Origin: an uncultured Lachnospiraceae bacterium | GTDB taxonomy: Bacteria > Bacillota > Clostridia > Lachnospirales > Lachnospiraceae | Direction: 5' to 3' | Length of the DNA stretch: 22,245 nucleotides | NCBI GenBank assembly: GCA_910587295.1 | Contig: CAJULP010000043.1 | Coordinates: 1 to 22,245, forward strand | Translations under genes and position numbers: made by a program | Shown here: piece after piece, positions 1 through 8,457 of the stretch | Layout: every line of letters begins with the position of its first letter | Position numbering within the stretch: position 1 is the first letter of the stretch | The notes under the pieces: generated by a model | What the model saw: the letters and a program-made list of their open reading frames with translations, nothing else | Told to the model about the DNA's origin: nothing | Database searches by the model: none

Positions 1-58
1 AAGGAGCTTCGCCGCAAATTTTTTCATGTTTGTCAAGTGTTTTAGAGAAAAAAGTTAC

Positions 59-99
59 AAAAAAAAGAGCAGGGTACATATTTCTATATACCTTGCTCT
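59..99 (-). terminator. Intrinsic terminator of the first sugar-transport operon
   Basis: An 11-bp stem (66-76 with 89-99, one G-U pair when read on the minus strand) encloses a 12-nt loop. On the minus strand it is followed directly by a run of eight T. It lies about 75 bp past the stop of the solute-binding protein gene, in the right orientation to end that operon. Confidence 0.88.
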
Positions 100-175
100 G
101 TAAGGAGCGTCACTGCTGATGCCTTAACTAAATGACATTGGGGCCGCTGCCCACCCTTTTTTGAACTTCGAATCT

Positions 176-1813
176 TTAATTTGCCGCTATAAATTCAAGC
201 GCCTGTTTCTGAATCTCATCATATACCTTTTGTGCCCCTGCTGCCTCCATCTTTTCACGCAGCTTTGCGATATCCGCTTCGGGATCATCTGTAAATCCAA
301 GTCCTAACAGCTTATAATCGGTATCAAAAATCTCGCCGATTGCAGCGATTTCATTTTTAACGGACTCATCGTTAAATACAAAGGTCTGATATCTTTCGCT
401 TCTTGCCGTATCCTGCCATCCTTTGTTTAACTCCGGTAAATTCGGGATTCCGCCTTCGATCACACGCCAGTAAGCATCGTTTCTTACACCCCAGTTGCAG
501 TTACTGTCATATGCGTAATTGGAACTGTCAGGTAAAGATACCAGGGTGCCGTCTCCGGATGCTTCCCAGTGCTTGCCTTCAATACCGTAGCAGAACAGGC
601 TGTTTACTTCTTCATCATTCCTCAGATAATCCAGCGCCATCAAAGCCCTTTCCGGGTTTTTCGACTTGGAGAAAATACTCATACCGTTTGCTAAATAAGA
701 GTTAAGTACCGGAGGCACGCCGTCCTGAGCATCAAAGACTCTCACATCCCACTCGGGATGCTCTGCCGTTACAGACGCATAAACGCTCTTAGCGGTATTG
801 GCATTCATCAATGCCAATGCGGATTTCCCTGCCTGGAAGCTTTCCGTATTGTTCTGTGTGTTGACAACAGCGTTTTTACTCCAAAATCCCCGATCCTTCC
901 AATCTTTTAATCTGGTAATCACATCCAAAAATTCCGGCTGGTCAAAGTTCCCAAGAACTGCCGCACTGTCGTCTAACTCGCTGACGCTGGCCATAGCCTG
1001 CCAGGGTCCGACACCGATCACCTTTTCTTCGCTTTCCCAGTTAGCCTTTTTCCACATACGGTCATAAAGGAACAGCTTATCATAATCGGAACCCACATCA
1101 ATAGGAATCAGAGAAGGTTCATTTTCTACAATGGCATCCATATAGCTTTCCGCTTCATCCAGAGAAGCAACCGACGTGATACCATATTTATCCATTAAGT
1201 CTCCCCTTGCCATGTAAACATAGGCTGTAATTTCTTTGTAGTTCATCGGCAGCATATATACTTTGTCATTTACTTTTGCCTGCTCCCATGCTTCCGGATA
1301 CATAGTCTCTGCCGACATAGGCGCATAGGTCTCAAGAGCTTCCCTTGTGATCTCATAATACCCCTGCTTGGTAGCCTGTGCGTTGTAGAAGCACCAGTCC
1401 GCAGTGTAAATGATATCCCAGTCTTCCCCTGATGCGAAGATAAGGGGATACTTCTGCTCATATTCGCTCCAGCTCATGAATTTCACGTCGATGGTTGCAT
1501 TGATCTCCGCTTTTAAGCGCTCATTGATCTTTGCAAACACTTCGTCGTTGTCAACAGGACGATCCCCGATCAGGTACATCACCAGCGTAACTTCTTCTGA
1601 GATATCCGGCCCTGTGCTTTCCGGTTTTGCAGCTTCTTCCGGTTCTTCCGCTTCTGTCTGTGCAGGTGTCTCTTCCTGTTTTTGCGTCTCACTGCTTTCT
1701 TTTGTGGCGGTTTCCTGTGTGCCGGAATCCTTAGATCCGCAAGCGCAAAGTACTGTGGCCAACATTACGAATACCAGCAGTAATGACACTCTTTTTTTGG
1801 CTTTACTAAACAT
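176..1813 (-). CDS. CUT1-type sugar-binding lipoprotein (LipO/LplA-like, DUF3502 type)
   Basis: This is the extracellular substrate-binding lipoprotein of a carbohydrate ABC importer, about 545 residues. The start chosen is the ATG at 1813, because AAAGGAGG sits 6-7 nt upstream of it; the in-frame ATG at 1834 would place this ribosome site inside the coding region. The N terminus has basic residues, a hydrophobic stretch and a lipobox-like LCAC with the lipidated Cys at about 25, then a Ser/Thr/Glu-rich linker to about residue 75. The body opens with VTLVMYLIGDRP and has the WDIIYTADW segment of large LplA/LipO-type binding proteins. The last 150 residues resemble the DUF3502 C-terminal domain. 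It is the third gene of a permease-permease-binding protein operon, with a 36-bp gap to the preceding stop. The ligand cannot be read from sequence; the neighbouring GH123-like enzyme suggests an amino-sugar-containing glycan. Confidence 0.9.
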   Translation of the reverse strand: MFSKAKKRVSLLLVFVMLATVLCACGSKDSGTQETATKESSETQKQEETPAQTEAEEPEEAAKPESTGPDISEEVTLVMYLIGDRPVDNDEVFAKINERLKAEINATIDVKFMSWSEYEQKYPLIFASGEDWDIIYTADWCFYNAQATKQGYYEITREALETYAPMSAETMYPEAWEQAKVNDKVYMLPMNYKEITAYVYMARGDLMDKYGITSVASLDEAESYMDAIVENEPSLIPIDVGSDYDKLFLYDRMWKKANWESEEKVIGVGPWQAMASVSELDDSAAVLGNFDQPEFLDVITRLKDWKDRGFWSKNAVVNTQNNTESFQAGKSALALMNANTAKSVYASVTAEHPEWDVRVFDAQDGVPPVLNSYLANGMSIFSKSKNPERALMALDYLRNDEEVNSLFCYGIEGKHWEASGDGTLVSLPDSSNYAYDSNCNWGVRNDAYWRVIEGGIPNLPELNKGWQDTARSERYQTFVFNDESVKNEIAAIGEIFDTDYKLLGLGFTDDPEADIAKLREKMEAAGAQKVYDEIQKQALEFIAAN

Positions 1814-1849
1814 ACTTTTTCCTCCTTTTGCCAAGAAAATAATTTATTG

Positions 1850-2761
1850 TTATCCTTTTACTGCACCGATGGTAACTCCCTTAACAAAATACTTTTGCAG
1901 GAAGGGGTACAGCAGAACGATAGGCCCTGTTGCAATCACTGTCATTGCCAGCTTCATAGGCTCGCTGGGCACATCGCTTGCCGGGATACCGCTGCGGGCG
2001 GCGGCAGCATTGATGGCCTGGGCTTTTGTCAGTATATTGTTCAAATAATACTGCAAGGGATAAAGATCCCTGCGCCCTTCGTCTAAAAACAGCATTGCGT
2101 TATACCAGTCATTCCAGTAATTCAGTGCGATAAACAATCCCACCGTGGCAAGCCCCGCCTTACATAACGGGAGCGCGATCCTGGCATACACCACCAGATC
2201 CCCTGCGCCGTCTAAATAGGCCGACTCATACAGAGACTCCGGTATGCTCATCATGTAGCTTTTTAAGATCAGGAGATACGTCACGTTTACAAGGATCGGT
2301 AAGATCAACGCCACCACATTATTGTGGAAATGCAGGTATTTTGTGTTAAATATGTACCATGGAACCAGACCTCCTCCAAAAATGGATGTAAAGTAAAAGA
2401 AAAAGGAAACCTGATACCGGTACCGGAAATCTTTATTTGCCAAAACATACGACGCCATACTCGTTACCAAAAGGCCAAGCCCCGTTCCCACTGCCGTCAC
2501 CAGGATCGTGACACCGTATGCGCGCAGCAACTCCTCCGGAATCTTAAACAACATCTTATAGGCATCTAAGGAAAATTCCTTAGGGATCAGCTGGTAACCA
2601 TTTAACATGATCGACTGCTGGTTTGATACGGAACCGCTGACCACCAGCCAAAACGGGAGCAGGCAGGCTGCGGAAAGCACGCCAAGGATCAAATGTGAAA
2701 TGACGCTGAATATCACCTTGTCATAACTTTTAGGTTTTTTTTTGCTTTTTATCTCCGGCAT
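1850..2761 (-). CDS. CUT1 carbohydrate ABC permease (MalG/LplC-like)
   Basis: This 303-residue inner-membrane permease is one of two that form the channel of a sugar importer. About six hydrophobic segments are visible; the first spans about residues 17-42. The cytoplasmic EAA loop that contacts the ATPase is at about 175-205 (ESAYLDGAGD, then ARIALPL), the MalG-type form with AYLDGAG. The start at 2761 has an AAGGAGG ribosome site about 9 nt upstream. It follows the partner permease by 23 bp and precedes the binding protein by 36 bp, so it belongs to the same operon. Length and the short C-terminal tail ending in KGVTIGAVKG are typical for the YtcP/LplC group. Confidence 0.92.
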   Translation of the reverse strand: MPEIKSKKKPKSYDKVIFSVISHLILGVLSAACLLPFWLVVSGSVSNQQSIMLNGYQLIPKEFSLDAYKMLFKIPEELLRAYGVTILVTAVGTGLGLLVTSMASYVLANKDFRYRYQVSFFFYFTSIFGGGLVPWYIFNTKYLHFHNNVVALILPILVNVTYLLILKSYMMSIPESLYESAYLDGAGDLVVYARIALPLCKAGLATVGLFIALNYWNDWYNAMLFLDEGRRDLYPLQYYLNNILTKAQAINAAAARSGIPASDVPSEPMKLAMTVIATGPIVLLYPFLQKYFVKGVTIGAVKG

Positions 2762-2784
2762 GGGAGCATCCTCCTTTCAGCTCG

Positions 2785-3711
2785 TTAGAATAATGCGTAA
2801 TCCGGCTCTACTTTTTTTACGATAAAGTTTGCGATCAGTACAAGGACAAAGGATATTCCCGACTGGTACAAGCCTGCGGCGCTTGTCATTCCAAATTCCT
2901 GCAATGTAAGAAGCGAACGGGTCACATAGGTATCGATCACGTCGGTCACCTCAAGCACCATAGGATTGTTGCCTGTAACCTGCCAGAACATCTGGAAATC
3001 TCCCTTCATGATGGTCCCAATGGCAAGCAGGAACAAAATAACCACCGTGGGCCTGATGCATGGCAGGGTGATATACCGTATCTTCTGCCACATGGTGGCG
3101 CCGTCTAAGTCGGCAGCCTCAAACATTTCCCCGTCAATATTCACGATACTTGCCAGGTACATGACCGTTCCGTAACCTACATTTTTAAACGCGCTGACCA
3201 CGATCAGTATGACCGGCCATGCGCCCTTATTGGAATAGACGTCCACCGAATCCATCCCGACGCTTTTTAAAAACGAATTGACCGCGCCAAATTCATAATT
3301 AAACAGGTTGTAGATAAACGCGCCTACCACTACCCACGAAATGAAATAAGGCAGGAACATCACCGACTGCGTGATCCTCTTGAAAAACCGCCCGGCAAGC
3401 TCGCTTAACATGATCGCACAGGTGATCTGCAAAAAAGTATTCACACATAGAAAAGCAATGTTGTATAATATGGTATTCCTGGTGGTAAGCCAGGCCTTCC
3501 CCGATTTGAAAAAGTATTGGAAATTTTCAAACCCTGCCCAGGGGCTCCCGAAGATTCCGTCATGATAGTTAAATTCCTTAAAAGCCAGGACGATGCCGGC
3601 CATGGGGATGTAACACATCAAGATCACCACGATCGCTGCCGGAAGCAGCATCAGCCATTTTGTCCGGTTCTTTCGTAAGTCATATAAAAAAGGATGTTTC
3701 CCGCTGTGCAT
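2785..3711 (-). CDS. CUT1 carbohydrate ABC permease (MalF/LplB-like)
   Basis: This is the first gene of the leftward import operon, about 308 residues. The ATG at 3711 is preferred because GGAAGGGGA precedes it. A longer GTG start at 3753 has no ribosome site and coincides with the predicted transcription start. The protein has a short cytoplasmic N terminus, about six membrane segments (first at about 19-44), and an EAA loop at about 195-221 (EMFEAADLDGATMWQK followed by RYITLPCIRP). These features place it with the LplB/UgpA-type permeases that pair with LplC-like partners. It would form a heterodimer with the downstream permease and receive substrate from the downstream lipoprotein. No ATPase gene lies near; a general sugar ATPase elsewhere is inferred. 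Confidence 0.92.
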   Translation of the reverse strand: MHSGKHPFLYDLRKNRTKWLMLLPAAIVVILMCYIPMAGIVLAFKEFNYHDGIFGSPWAGFENFQYFFKSGKAWLTTRNTILYNIAFLCVNTFLQITCAIMLSELAGRFFKRITQSVMFLPYFISWVVVGAFIYNLFNYEFGAVNSFLKSVGMDSVDVYSNKGAWPVILIVVSAFKNVGYGTVMYLASIVNIDGEMFEAADLDGATMWQKIRYITLPCIRPTVVILFLLAIGTIMKGDFQMFWQVTGNNPMVLEVTDVIDTYVTRSLLTLQEFGMTSAAGLYQSGISFVLVLIANFIVKKVEPDYALF

Positions 3712-3759
3712 AATCTTCCCCTTCCTTTTGCTCGATTTCGTTATCCTTCTCACAAATCA

Positions 3760-3789
3760 ATCTTAACAAAAATACGCACCCCCTTACAA
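3760..3789 (-). promoter_or_regulatory. Candidate promoter of the leftward sugar import operon
   Basis: On the minus strand TTGTAA (3784-3789) is followed after 18 bp by TAAGAT (3760-3765), four of six matches in each box. It would start transcription near 3753, about 40 bp before the chosen ATG. The match is moderate and the activator-type response regulator next door could compensate for it. Confidence 0.35.
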
Positions 3790-3861
3790 CGGTACTAACT
3801 TTTGAAAGGAGTACAAAATTATGTTAATTACAATTTTAGACACAAAAACACCTGTTTTAAA

Positions 3862-3890
3862 TTGAAATCTCTTTCTTTTTTGTATATTAT
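3862..3890 (+). promoter_or_regulatory. Sigma-A-type promoter of the response regulator / kinase operon
   Basis: TTGAAA (3862-3867), a 17-bp T-rich spacer and TATTAT (3885-3890) form a close match to the housekeeping consensus. It is 36 bp upstream of the response regulator start, which has AGAGGG 7 nt before its ATG. It sits in the 214-bp divergent gap with the import operon. Confidence 0.7.
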
Positions 3891-3925
3891 GTACATAAAG
3901 AAAGTTTTTTAGAGAGGGATATTTC

Positions 3926-5041
3926 ATGAATTACACGGTACTGATCGTGGACGACGAAATGATGCCCAGAAAAGTGCTAAAAGAGCACCTTCCCTGGGAA
4001 ACCCTGAAAGTCGCACACATTTTTCAGGCTTCGGACGGGTTGGAAGCCATAGAAACGGCAAGGAATTGTATGCCGGATATTGTCATCACGGACATTAAAA
4101 TGCCAAGGATGGACGGCCTTCAGATGGCGGCTGCCATCCGGGAGTTCTGCCCCCGGTGCCAGTTTATCTTTTTAAGCGGTTATTCCGATAAGGAGTACTT
4201 AAAAGGGGCGATCCGGCTCAAAGCCGCAAACTATGTGGAAAAGCCTATCGACTTAGAGGAGATCACGGATGCCCTGAAAGAAGTCGTCGAGGAGCTGGAT
4301 AAACTGCAAAAGCTTAAGGCCCCCCTGGATCTTCGCAGGCTGTTTTTCCATGGAAATACCGATGCGGACCTTCCTTTAAATGACAAGGTTTTTGAAGGCG
4401 GCCAGGAACAGCTTGATTCCCTTTCTTTTCTGATCAGGCAGAGAAAAGAAGCCGAGACGGAAAACGCACTGCGCAGGCTCCACCGGGAAGTCCTTTCATG
4501 CGAAGGCACCGACCCGGCCTACCTGCGGCATTTCTACCGTCAGATCATCTTTCTGTTCCTGACGGCGGCGGAAACCTACAATATAACCTCCATCACCCAA
4601 AATGCCGACTATTATCTCTATACCGCCGCAGGCCAGGAAACTTTAGTCCTGTTATGGGATGCTCTTTTTCAGATCTCACAGGCTTACTTTACCGCTTCCT
4701 CAGGCAGGGATACGGATATCGTCTCCCGGGTGGACAAATATCTGGAACAAAACTATAAGGATCCGGCCCTTACCGTGTTAGACGCCGCTCACGACCTTGG
4801 TTTTACCAACACTTATTTATGTGCCGCCTACAAAAAAAGCTGCGGTAAGACCATCAACCAGCACCTGACCCAGATCAGAATCCGGCACGCCAAAGAGCTG
4901 CTTGCCAATTCCACCCAAAAGCTATATGAAGTGGCGAAGAACGTAGGATATGCTGACGGGAAATACTTTACCAAATTATTTACCCGGGAGACCGGACTTT
5001 CACCGAAGGAATACAGAGGGAGACACCGCCATGACATCTAA
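3926..5041 (+). CDS. Response regulator with AraC-type DNA-binding domain (YesN-like)
   Basis: This 371-residue cytoplasmic transcription factor has an N-terminal receiver domain (about 1-125). The acidic pocket is D9/D10, the phospho-acceptor is D56 (in VITDIKMPRMDG), the switch Ser is S84 and the conserved Lys is K106. A middle helical region (about 130-265) is typical of YesN proteins. The C-terminal AraC helix-turn-helix pair (about 270-370) includes AAHDLGFTNTYLCAAYKK and ends with YADGKYFTKLFTRETGLSP. Its stop overlaps the kinase start by 11 bp, so the pair is translationally coupled. By family knowledge such regulators activate adjacent sugar ABC operons, here probably the divergent permease operon. 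Confidence 0.95.
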   Translation: MNYTVLIVDDEMMPRKVLKEHLPWETLKVAHIFQASDGLEAIETARNCMPDIVITDIKMPRMDGLQMAAAIREFCPRCQFIFLSGYSDKEYLKGAIRLKAANYVEKPIDLEEITDALKEVVEELDKLQKLKAPLDLRRLFFHGNTDADLPLNDKVFEGGQEQLDSLSFLIRQRKEAETENALRRLHREVLSCEGTDPAYLRHFYRQIIFLFLTAAETYNITSITQNADYYLYTAAGQETLVLLWDALFQISQAYFTASSGRDTDIVSRVDKYLEQNYKDPALTVLDAAHDLGFTNTYLCAAYKKSCGKTINQHLTQIRIRHAKELLANSTQKLYEVAKNVGYADGKYFTKLFTRETGLSPKEYRGRHRHDI

Positions 5042-6830
5042 GCCCGGGCCATTTAACCGACTTATCCCGAAAACCCTGAAAAGTAAACTCCTTTACAGCT
5101 ATTTTTTGCTGGTCATGCTCCCCCTTGGGATCTTTACCTTATATACTTACCTTCGGGTTAGAAGCGTCATACAGGAACAGACTTTTATCGCCGCTCAAAA
5201 CGCATTTGACGATACGGTATCTTCCATATGCCAATCCCTTGGAAAGCTGGATGCCGTCATAGACATTCTTGCCATGGACCCACTGGTATACCGTATGGCT
5301 TCCAACGACCCGGAAGATTATACCTATATCCGCCGGCTGGAAGATTCCGACACCCTTGCCCTTACTTTTGCGCATCTGTGCTCTCTCTCCGGTATCGACC
5401 GGATCCGTCTTTATGCGGACAACGACTACCTGTATACCTCCGAGCAGGATAACATTACCCAGCTCCGCGAAGTGACACAGGATAACTGGTATCTCACCCT
5501 TTCCGGAAGCGATGAGCGGACGTGGTTTGCGCCGGCCGACTTTTATGACCAGGCCCCTTCGGATCAGTCTTGGTTTTCTTCCATGCAGGTCATCTACAAT
5601 CCCCGCAATGTAACGGAACCCCTGGCCATCCTGAGAGCGGATATTGACGCCTCCCGCATCATACAATTGGCGGAAAGCACTTCCGTCACGGAAAACGGCA
5701 TCCTGCTGCTTTTAAACGGCCAGAATATCCTATACCATACGGCAAGCGGCATTAAGGAGGATACGTTAAGCGCTATCGTAGGCGGACTATCCTTTGCAGA
5801 CGCCAAATCCTGGATTCCCATCCATGCGGAAGGAAAACACTATTATGCCCAGTGCAGCTCCCTGCCCCAGTCCGGCTGGTACATGGCAAGCATCCTTCCT
5901 TTTGATGACATTTTCCGCTTAAGCCATGAACTGCGCTTTGAAATGCTGGTCATCGTCCTTCTTATCAGCGTCACCGCTTATCTGTTTGCCGTTGCCATAA
6001 GTAAATCCACATTGGACCGGATCGCACAGCTGGCCCGGACCATGCAGGCCGTGCAGGAGGGGAATGAAAAAGCAAGGCCAAAGCCCTCCGGCAATGACGA
6101 GATCACACAGCTTATGGGAAACTTCAACAATATGATGGACCGCATCGACCAGTTGATGGAAGAAAAAGTGGTGTACGGGCAGCAGATCAAAAACCTGGAG
6201 TTAAAAGCCCTGCAGGCCCAGATCAATCCCCACTTTCTATACAACACACTGGATCTGATCAATTGTACCGCCATATCACACAGCGTTCCCCAGATCAGCC
6301 GGATGGTCAGATCCCTGGGGCAGTTTTACCGCCTTTCCTTAAGCGGCGGAAGCGAACAGATTCCCCTTTCTTCCGAGATGAAACACGCAAAGCTTTATGC
6401 GGATATCCAAAATATGCGTTTTGAGGACAGGGTAGAGACTCACTGGCAGATGGAGGAAGATGCCGGCCGCTGCATGATCATTAAGATCGTCCTCCAGCCG
6501 TTGATTGAAAACGCCATCATACACGGTATTTTTGAAAAACCATCGAAGCAGGGGAATTTGTGGGTATGCACAAAAAGGAACCGGGATATGATCACCATCA
6601 CCATAAGGGATGACGGCGTTGGAATGGATGAGGAAACCCTGCTTGCGAATTTTTCTCCCGCTCCCGGCACAGGCGTTGCCGAAACCCCCGGCGGTTATGG
6701 GGTTCGCAATATCCGAGACCGTCTTTTTATCGCTTACGGAACGCCCTACGGCTTATCCTGCGAAAGCAGCCCCGGTGAGGGAACCCTTGTGACCATATCC
6801 ATCCCCGCCATTGAACCAAAAGATCCATAA
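5031..6830 (+). CDS. Sensor histidine kinase, LytS/YesM family
   Basis: This is a membrane kinase of about 599 residues. The start at 5031 is chosen because it overlaps the regulator stop (ATGACATCTAA) and follows GAGGGA; the open frame extends upstream only through the regulator's coding sequence. Membrane helix 1 (about 20-42) and helix 2 (about 302-325) bracket a roughly 260-residue extracytoplasmic sensor domain of dCache-like length. A HAMP linker follows (about 326-378), then the His_kinase box QINPHFLYNTLD with phospho-acceptor H401. The ATPase domain has the N box around E493/N494 (PLIENAIIHG), a G1 box at 527-531 (DDGVG) and a G2 box GGYGVRNIRDR. It presumably senses an extracellular glycan or a ligand-loaded binding protein and phosphorylates the preceding regulator. 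Confidence 0.95.
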   Translation: MTSKPGPFNRLIPKTLKSKLLYSYFLLVMLPLGIFTLYTYLRVRSVIQEQTFIAAQNAFDDTVSSICQSLGKLDAVIDILAMDPLVYRMASNDPEDYTYIRRLEDSDTLALTFAHLCSLSGIDRIRLYADNDYLYTSEQDNITQLREVTQDNWYLTLSGSDERTWFAPADFYDQAPSDQSWFSSMQVIYNPRNVTEPLAILRADIDASRIIQLAESTSVTENGILLLLNGQNILYHTASGIKEDTLSAIVGGLSFADAKSWIPIHAEGKHYYAQCSSLPQSGWYMASILPFDDIFRLSHELRFEMLVIVLLISVTAYLFAVAISKSTLDRIAQLARTMQAVQEGNEKARPKPSGNDEITQLMGNFNNMMDRIDQLMEEKVVYGQQIKNLELKALQAQINPHFLYNTLDLINCTAISHSVPQISRMVRSLGQFYRLSLSGGSEQIPLSSEMKHAKLYADIQNMRFEDRVETHWQMEEDAGRCMIIKIVLQPLIENAIIHGIFEKPSKQGNLWVCTKRNRDMITITIRDDGVGMDEETLLANFSPAPGTGVAETPGGYGVRNIRDRLFIAYGTPYGLSCESSPGEGTLVTISIPAIEPKDP

Positions 6831-6862
6831 CGAACAAAAGCGAAAGAAAGGAAACAATTATC

Positions 6863-8419
6863 ATGAACTATTCTATTTTTACCGACACAGACTGGCTCTA
6901 CCCGGATTCTCCCCATAGCGGAAACCGGGAAATAACCTTCTCTCTTCCCCGGGGCGGCCATGGGGGCGCACAAGTGCTCGGAGAGGTTCCCCTGTCTTCT
7001 CCACAGGTATCCGTTAAGTGGCATCAGGAGACGGATCTGGAAGCCAGCCTTTTTTGGCTGATCCCTGTCGGGGTCAATGAAAACACGGACAGCGCCATGA
7101 TGACCACCACGGATTACCAGCGGTGCAAAGATTTTGTGACAAGAAAAGCTCCTTTTGACGTGTACGATGCGCTTAGCCCGGTGTCAGAAGACCCGCCTTC
7201 CGGCAGGCTTGCCCTTTATCTGTGCGTTGAGGCAAAGGGTGTTACCCTTCCCGGCACTTACTCAGGTGAAGTGTCCATCCGGGAAGGAGACCGGGAAACC
7301 CTCATCCCCTTAAGCTGCCGGGTGAGCAAAGCTCTTGTGCCGCCGCTTTCTTCCTCACGCCTTGGCATGTTGAATTTTTTTGACTATGACGGCCTGGCCA
7401 ACCAGCACCATACTGACAAAAACAGCAGGCAATACTGGGAAATCTTCGGCCGGTACGTGAAAGCGCAGGTTGACATGCGCTGCACCCATATCCTGCTGCC
7501 GCCGGGGGAAGCTGTATTTGAAAACGGGGAGTTGATCGATTTTGATTTTTCCGCCGCGGAAAAAGCGGGGCAGATTGCCAAAGAAAACGGGGCGCTCTGG
7601 CTTTGCGGCGGCCACATCGCCCACTGGCACGCCTGGGATGAAGCGGAATACTACCCCAACTGGAGCCAGAGCGTAGGGATCACCACCACCGAAGGCTATC
7701 TGCAGCTCCGGCGCTACTTCACCAAATGGCGCCAGGTCATTTTAAGAAACAACTGGCAGGACTGTATGGCTCAGGGCCTTGCCGACGAGCCTCAGACCCA
7801 CAATGATGCCACCTACCGCATCCTTGCCGGGATCTTCCGGAAATTTCTCCCCGGCATCCCTATCATCGACGCGGTAGAGACCACCCAATTAGGCGGCGGC
7901 ATTGATATCTGGGTTCCCAAACAGGATACCTATGAAAAATGGCGGAACGAATACGAAACACTGAAAGCTGCCGGCGAGACCATGTGGTTTTATACCTGCG
8001 CTTTCCCTGCCGGCCCGATCATGAACCGCAGTATGGATCTGCCCCTTACCGCAAGCAGGGCCGTTCTTTGGATGGGGGCTTACTACCGCCTGAGCGGCTT
8101 TTTGCACTGGGGCTTTAACTATTACATTGGCAGCGACATCTGGAAAAGCGCCTGCTGTCCTCACAAGGGCGCCCTGCTGCCTGCCGGCGACGCTCATATT
8201 GTGTATCCGGGCAAGGATGGCCCCCTTCGCAGTATGCGCTACGAAGCCCAGCGGGCCGGGGCACAGGACTATGAGCTTTTGATGAAAGCCTTTGAAATAT
8301 CCCCCGAAAAGACAGAGCAGATCATTCAAAGCGTATGTACGGATTTCCGCAGTTATACCCGGGAAGGTCAGGTCCTTTTAGATGCCAGAGACCGCCTTTT
8401 TGCGCTGCTTGAAAACTAA
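6863..8419 (+). CDS. GH123/DUF4091-type glycoside hydrolase (putative beta-N-acetylgalactosaminidase)
   Basis: This 518-residue protein has no signal peptide or membrane segment, so it is probably cytoplasmic and acts on imported sugar. An N-terminal beta-rich part (about 1-165) precedes a TIM-barrel-like catalytic part. The adjacent acidic pair D308-E309 in GLADEPQTHND matches the Asp-Glu pair that GH123 enzymes use for substrate-assisted cleavage of beta-GalNAc. The C-terminal part, with CPHKGALLPAGDAHIVYPG and then SMRYEAQRAGAQDYELL, is the DUF4091 signature. An AAAGGA ribosome site lies about 11 nt before the ATG. It starts 32 bp after the kinase stop, in the same operon. The fold is confident; GalNAc specificity is inferred from the family and could differ. 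Confidence 0.82.
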   Translation: MNYSIFTDTDWLYPDSPHSGNREITFSLPRGGHGGAQVLGEVPLSSPQVSVKWHQETDLEASLFWLIPVGVNENTDSAMMTTTDYQRCKDFVTRKAPFDVYDALSPVSEDPPSGRLALYLCVEAKGVTLPGTYSGEVSIREGDRETLIPLSCRVSKALVPPLSSSRLGMLNFFDYDGLANQHHTDKNSRQYWEIFGRYVKAQVDMRCTHILLPPGEAVFENGELIDFDFSAAEKAGQIAKENGALWLCGGHIAHWHAWDEAEYYPNWSQSVGITTTEGYLQLRRYFTKWRQVILRNNWQDCMAQGLADEPQTHNDATYRILAGIFRKFLPGIPIIDAVETTQLGGGIDIWVPKQDTYEKWRNEYETLKAAGETMWFYTCAFPAGPIMNRSMDLPLTASRAVLWMGAYYRLSGFLHWGFNYYIGSDIWKSACCPHKGALLPAGDAHIVYPGKDGPLRSMRYEAQRAGAQDYELLMKAFEISPEKTEQIIQSVCTDFRSYTREGQVLLDARDRLFALLEN

Positions 8420-8427
8420 GCGTACGC

Positions 8428-8457
8428 TGGCAGGCTCGGCCTTTACTCTTCCTGCCA
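8428..8457. repeat. Inverted repeat between convergent genes
   Basis: TGGCAGG (8428-8434) and CCTGCCA (8451-8457) form a 7-bp stem with a 16-nt loop spanning the stop codon of the leftward HlyD-like gene. Neither strand has a U-run after it, so a role as terminator for the convergent operons is only tentative. Confidence 0.3.

Noticed and set aside
1..27. A minus-strand ATG at 27 reading MKKFAAKLL to the window edge
   Set aside because: It looks like the start of a secreted protein, but no ribosome site precedes it and only nine codons are visible.
130..155. Small GGGC/GCCC hairpin followed by six T on the plus strand
   Set aside because: The stem is only about four pairs and no rightward gene ends here within the window; the real terminator is at 59-99 on the minus strand.
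1410..2086. Long plus-strand open frames opposite the binding protein and permease
   Set aside because: They lack ribosome sites and recognisable domains and lie antisense to clear genes.
5139..5666. A 175-codon minus-strand open frame inside the kinase gene
   Set aside because: It overlaps well-supported kinase sensor sequence, has no ribosome site and no family resemblance.
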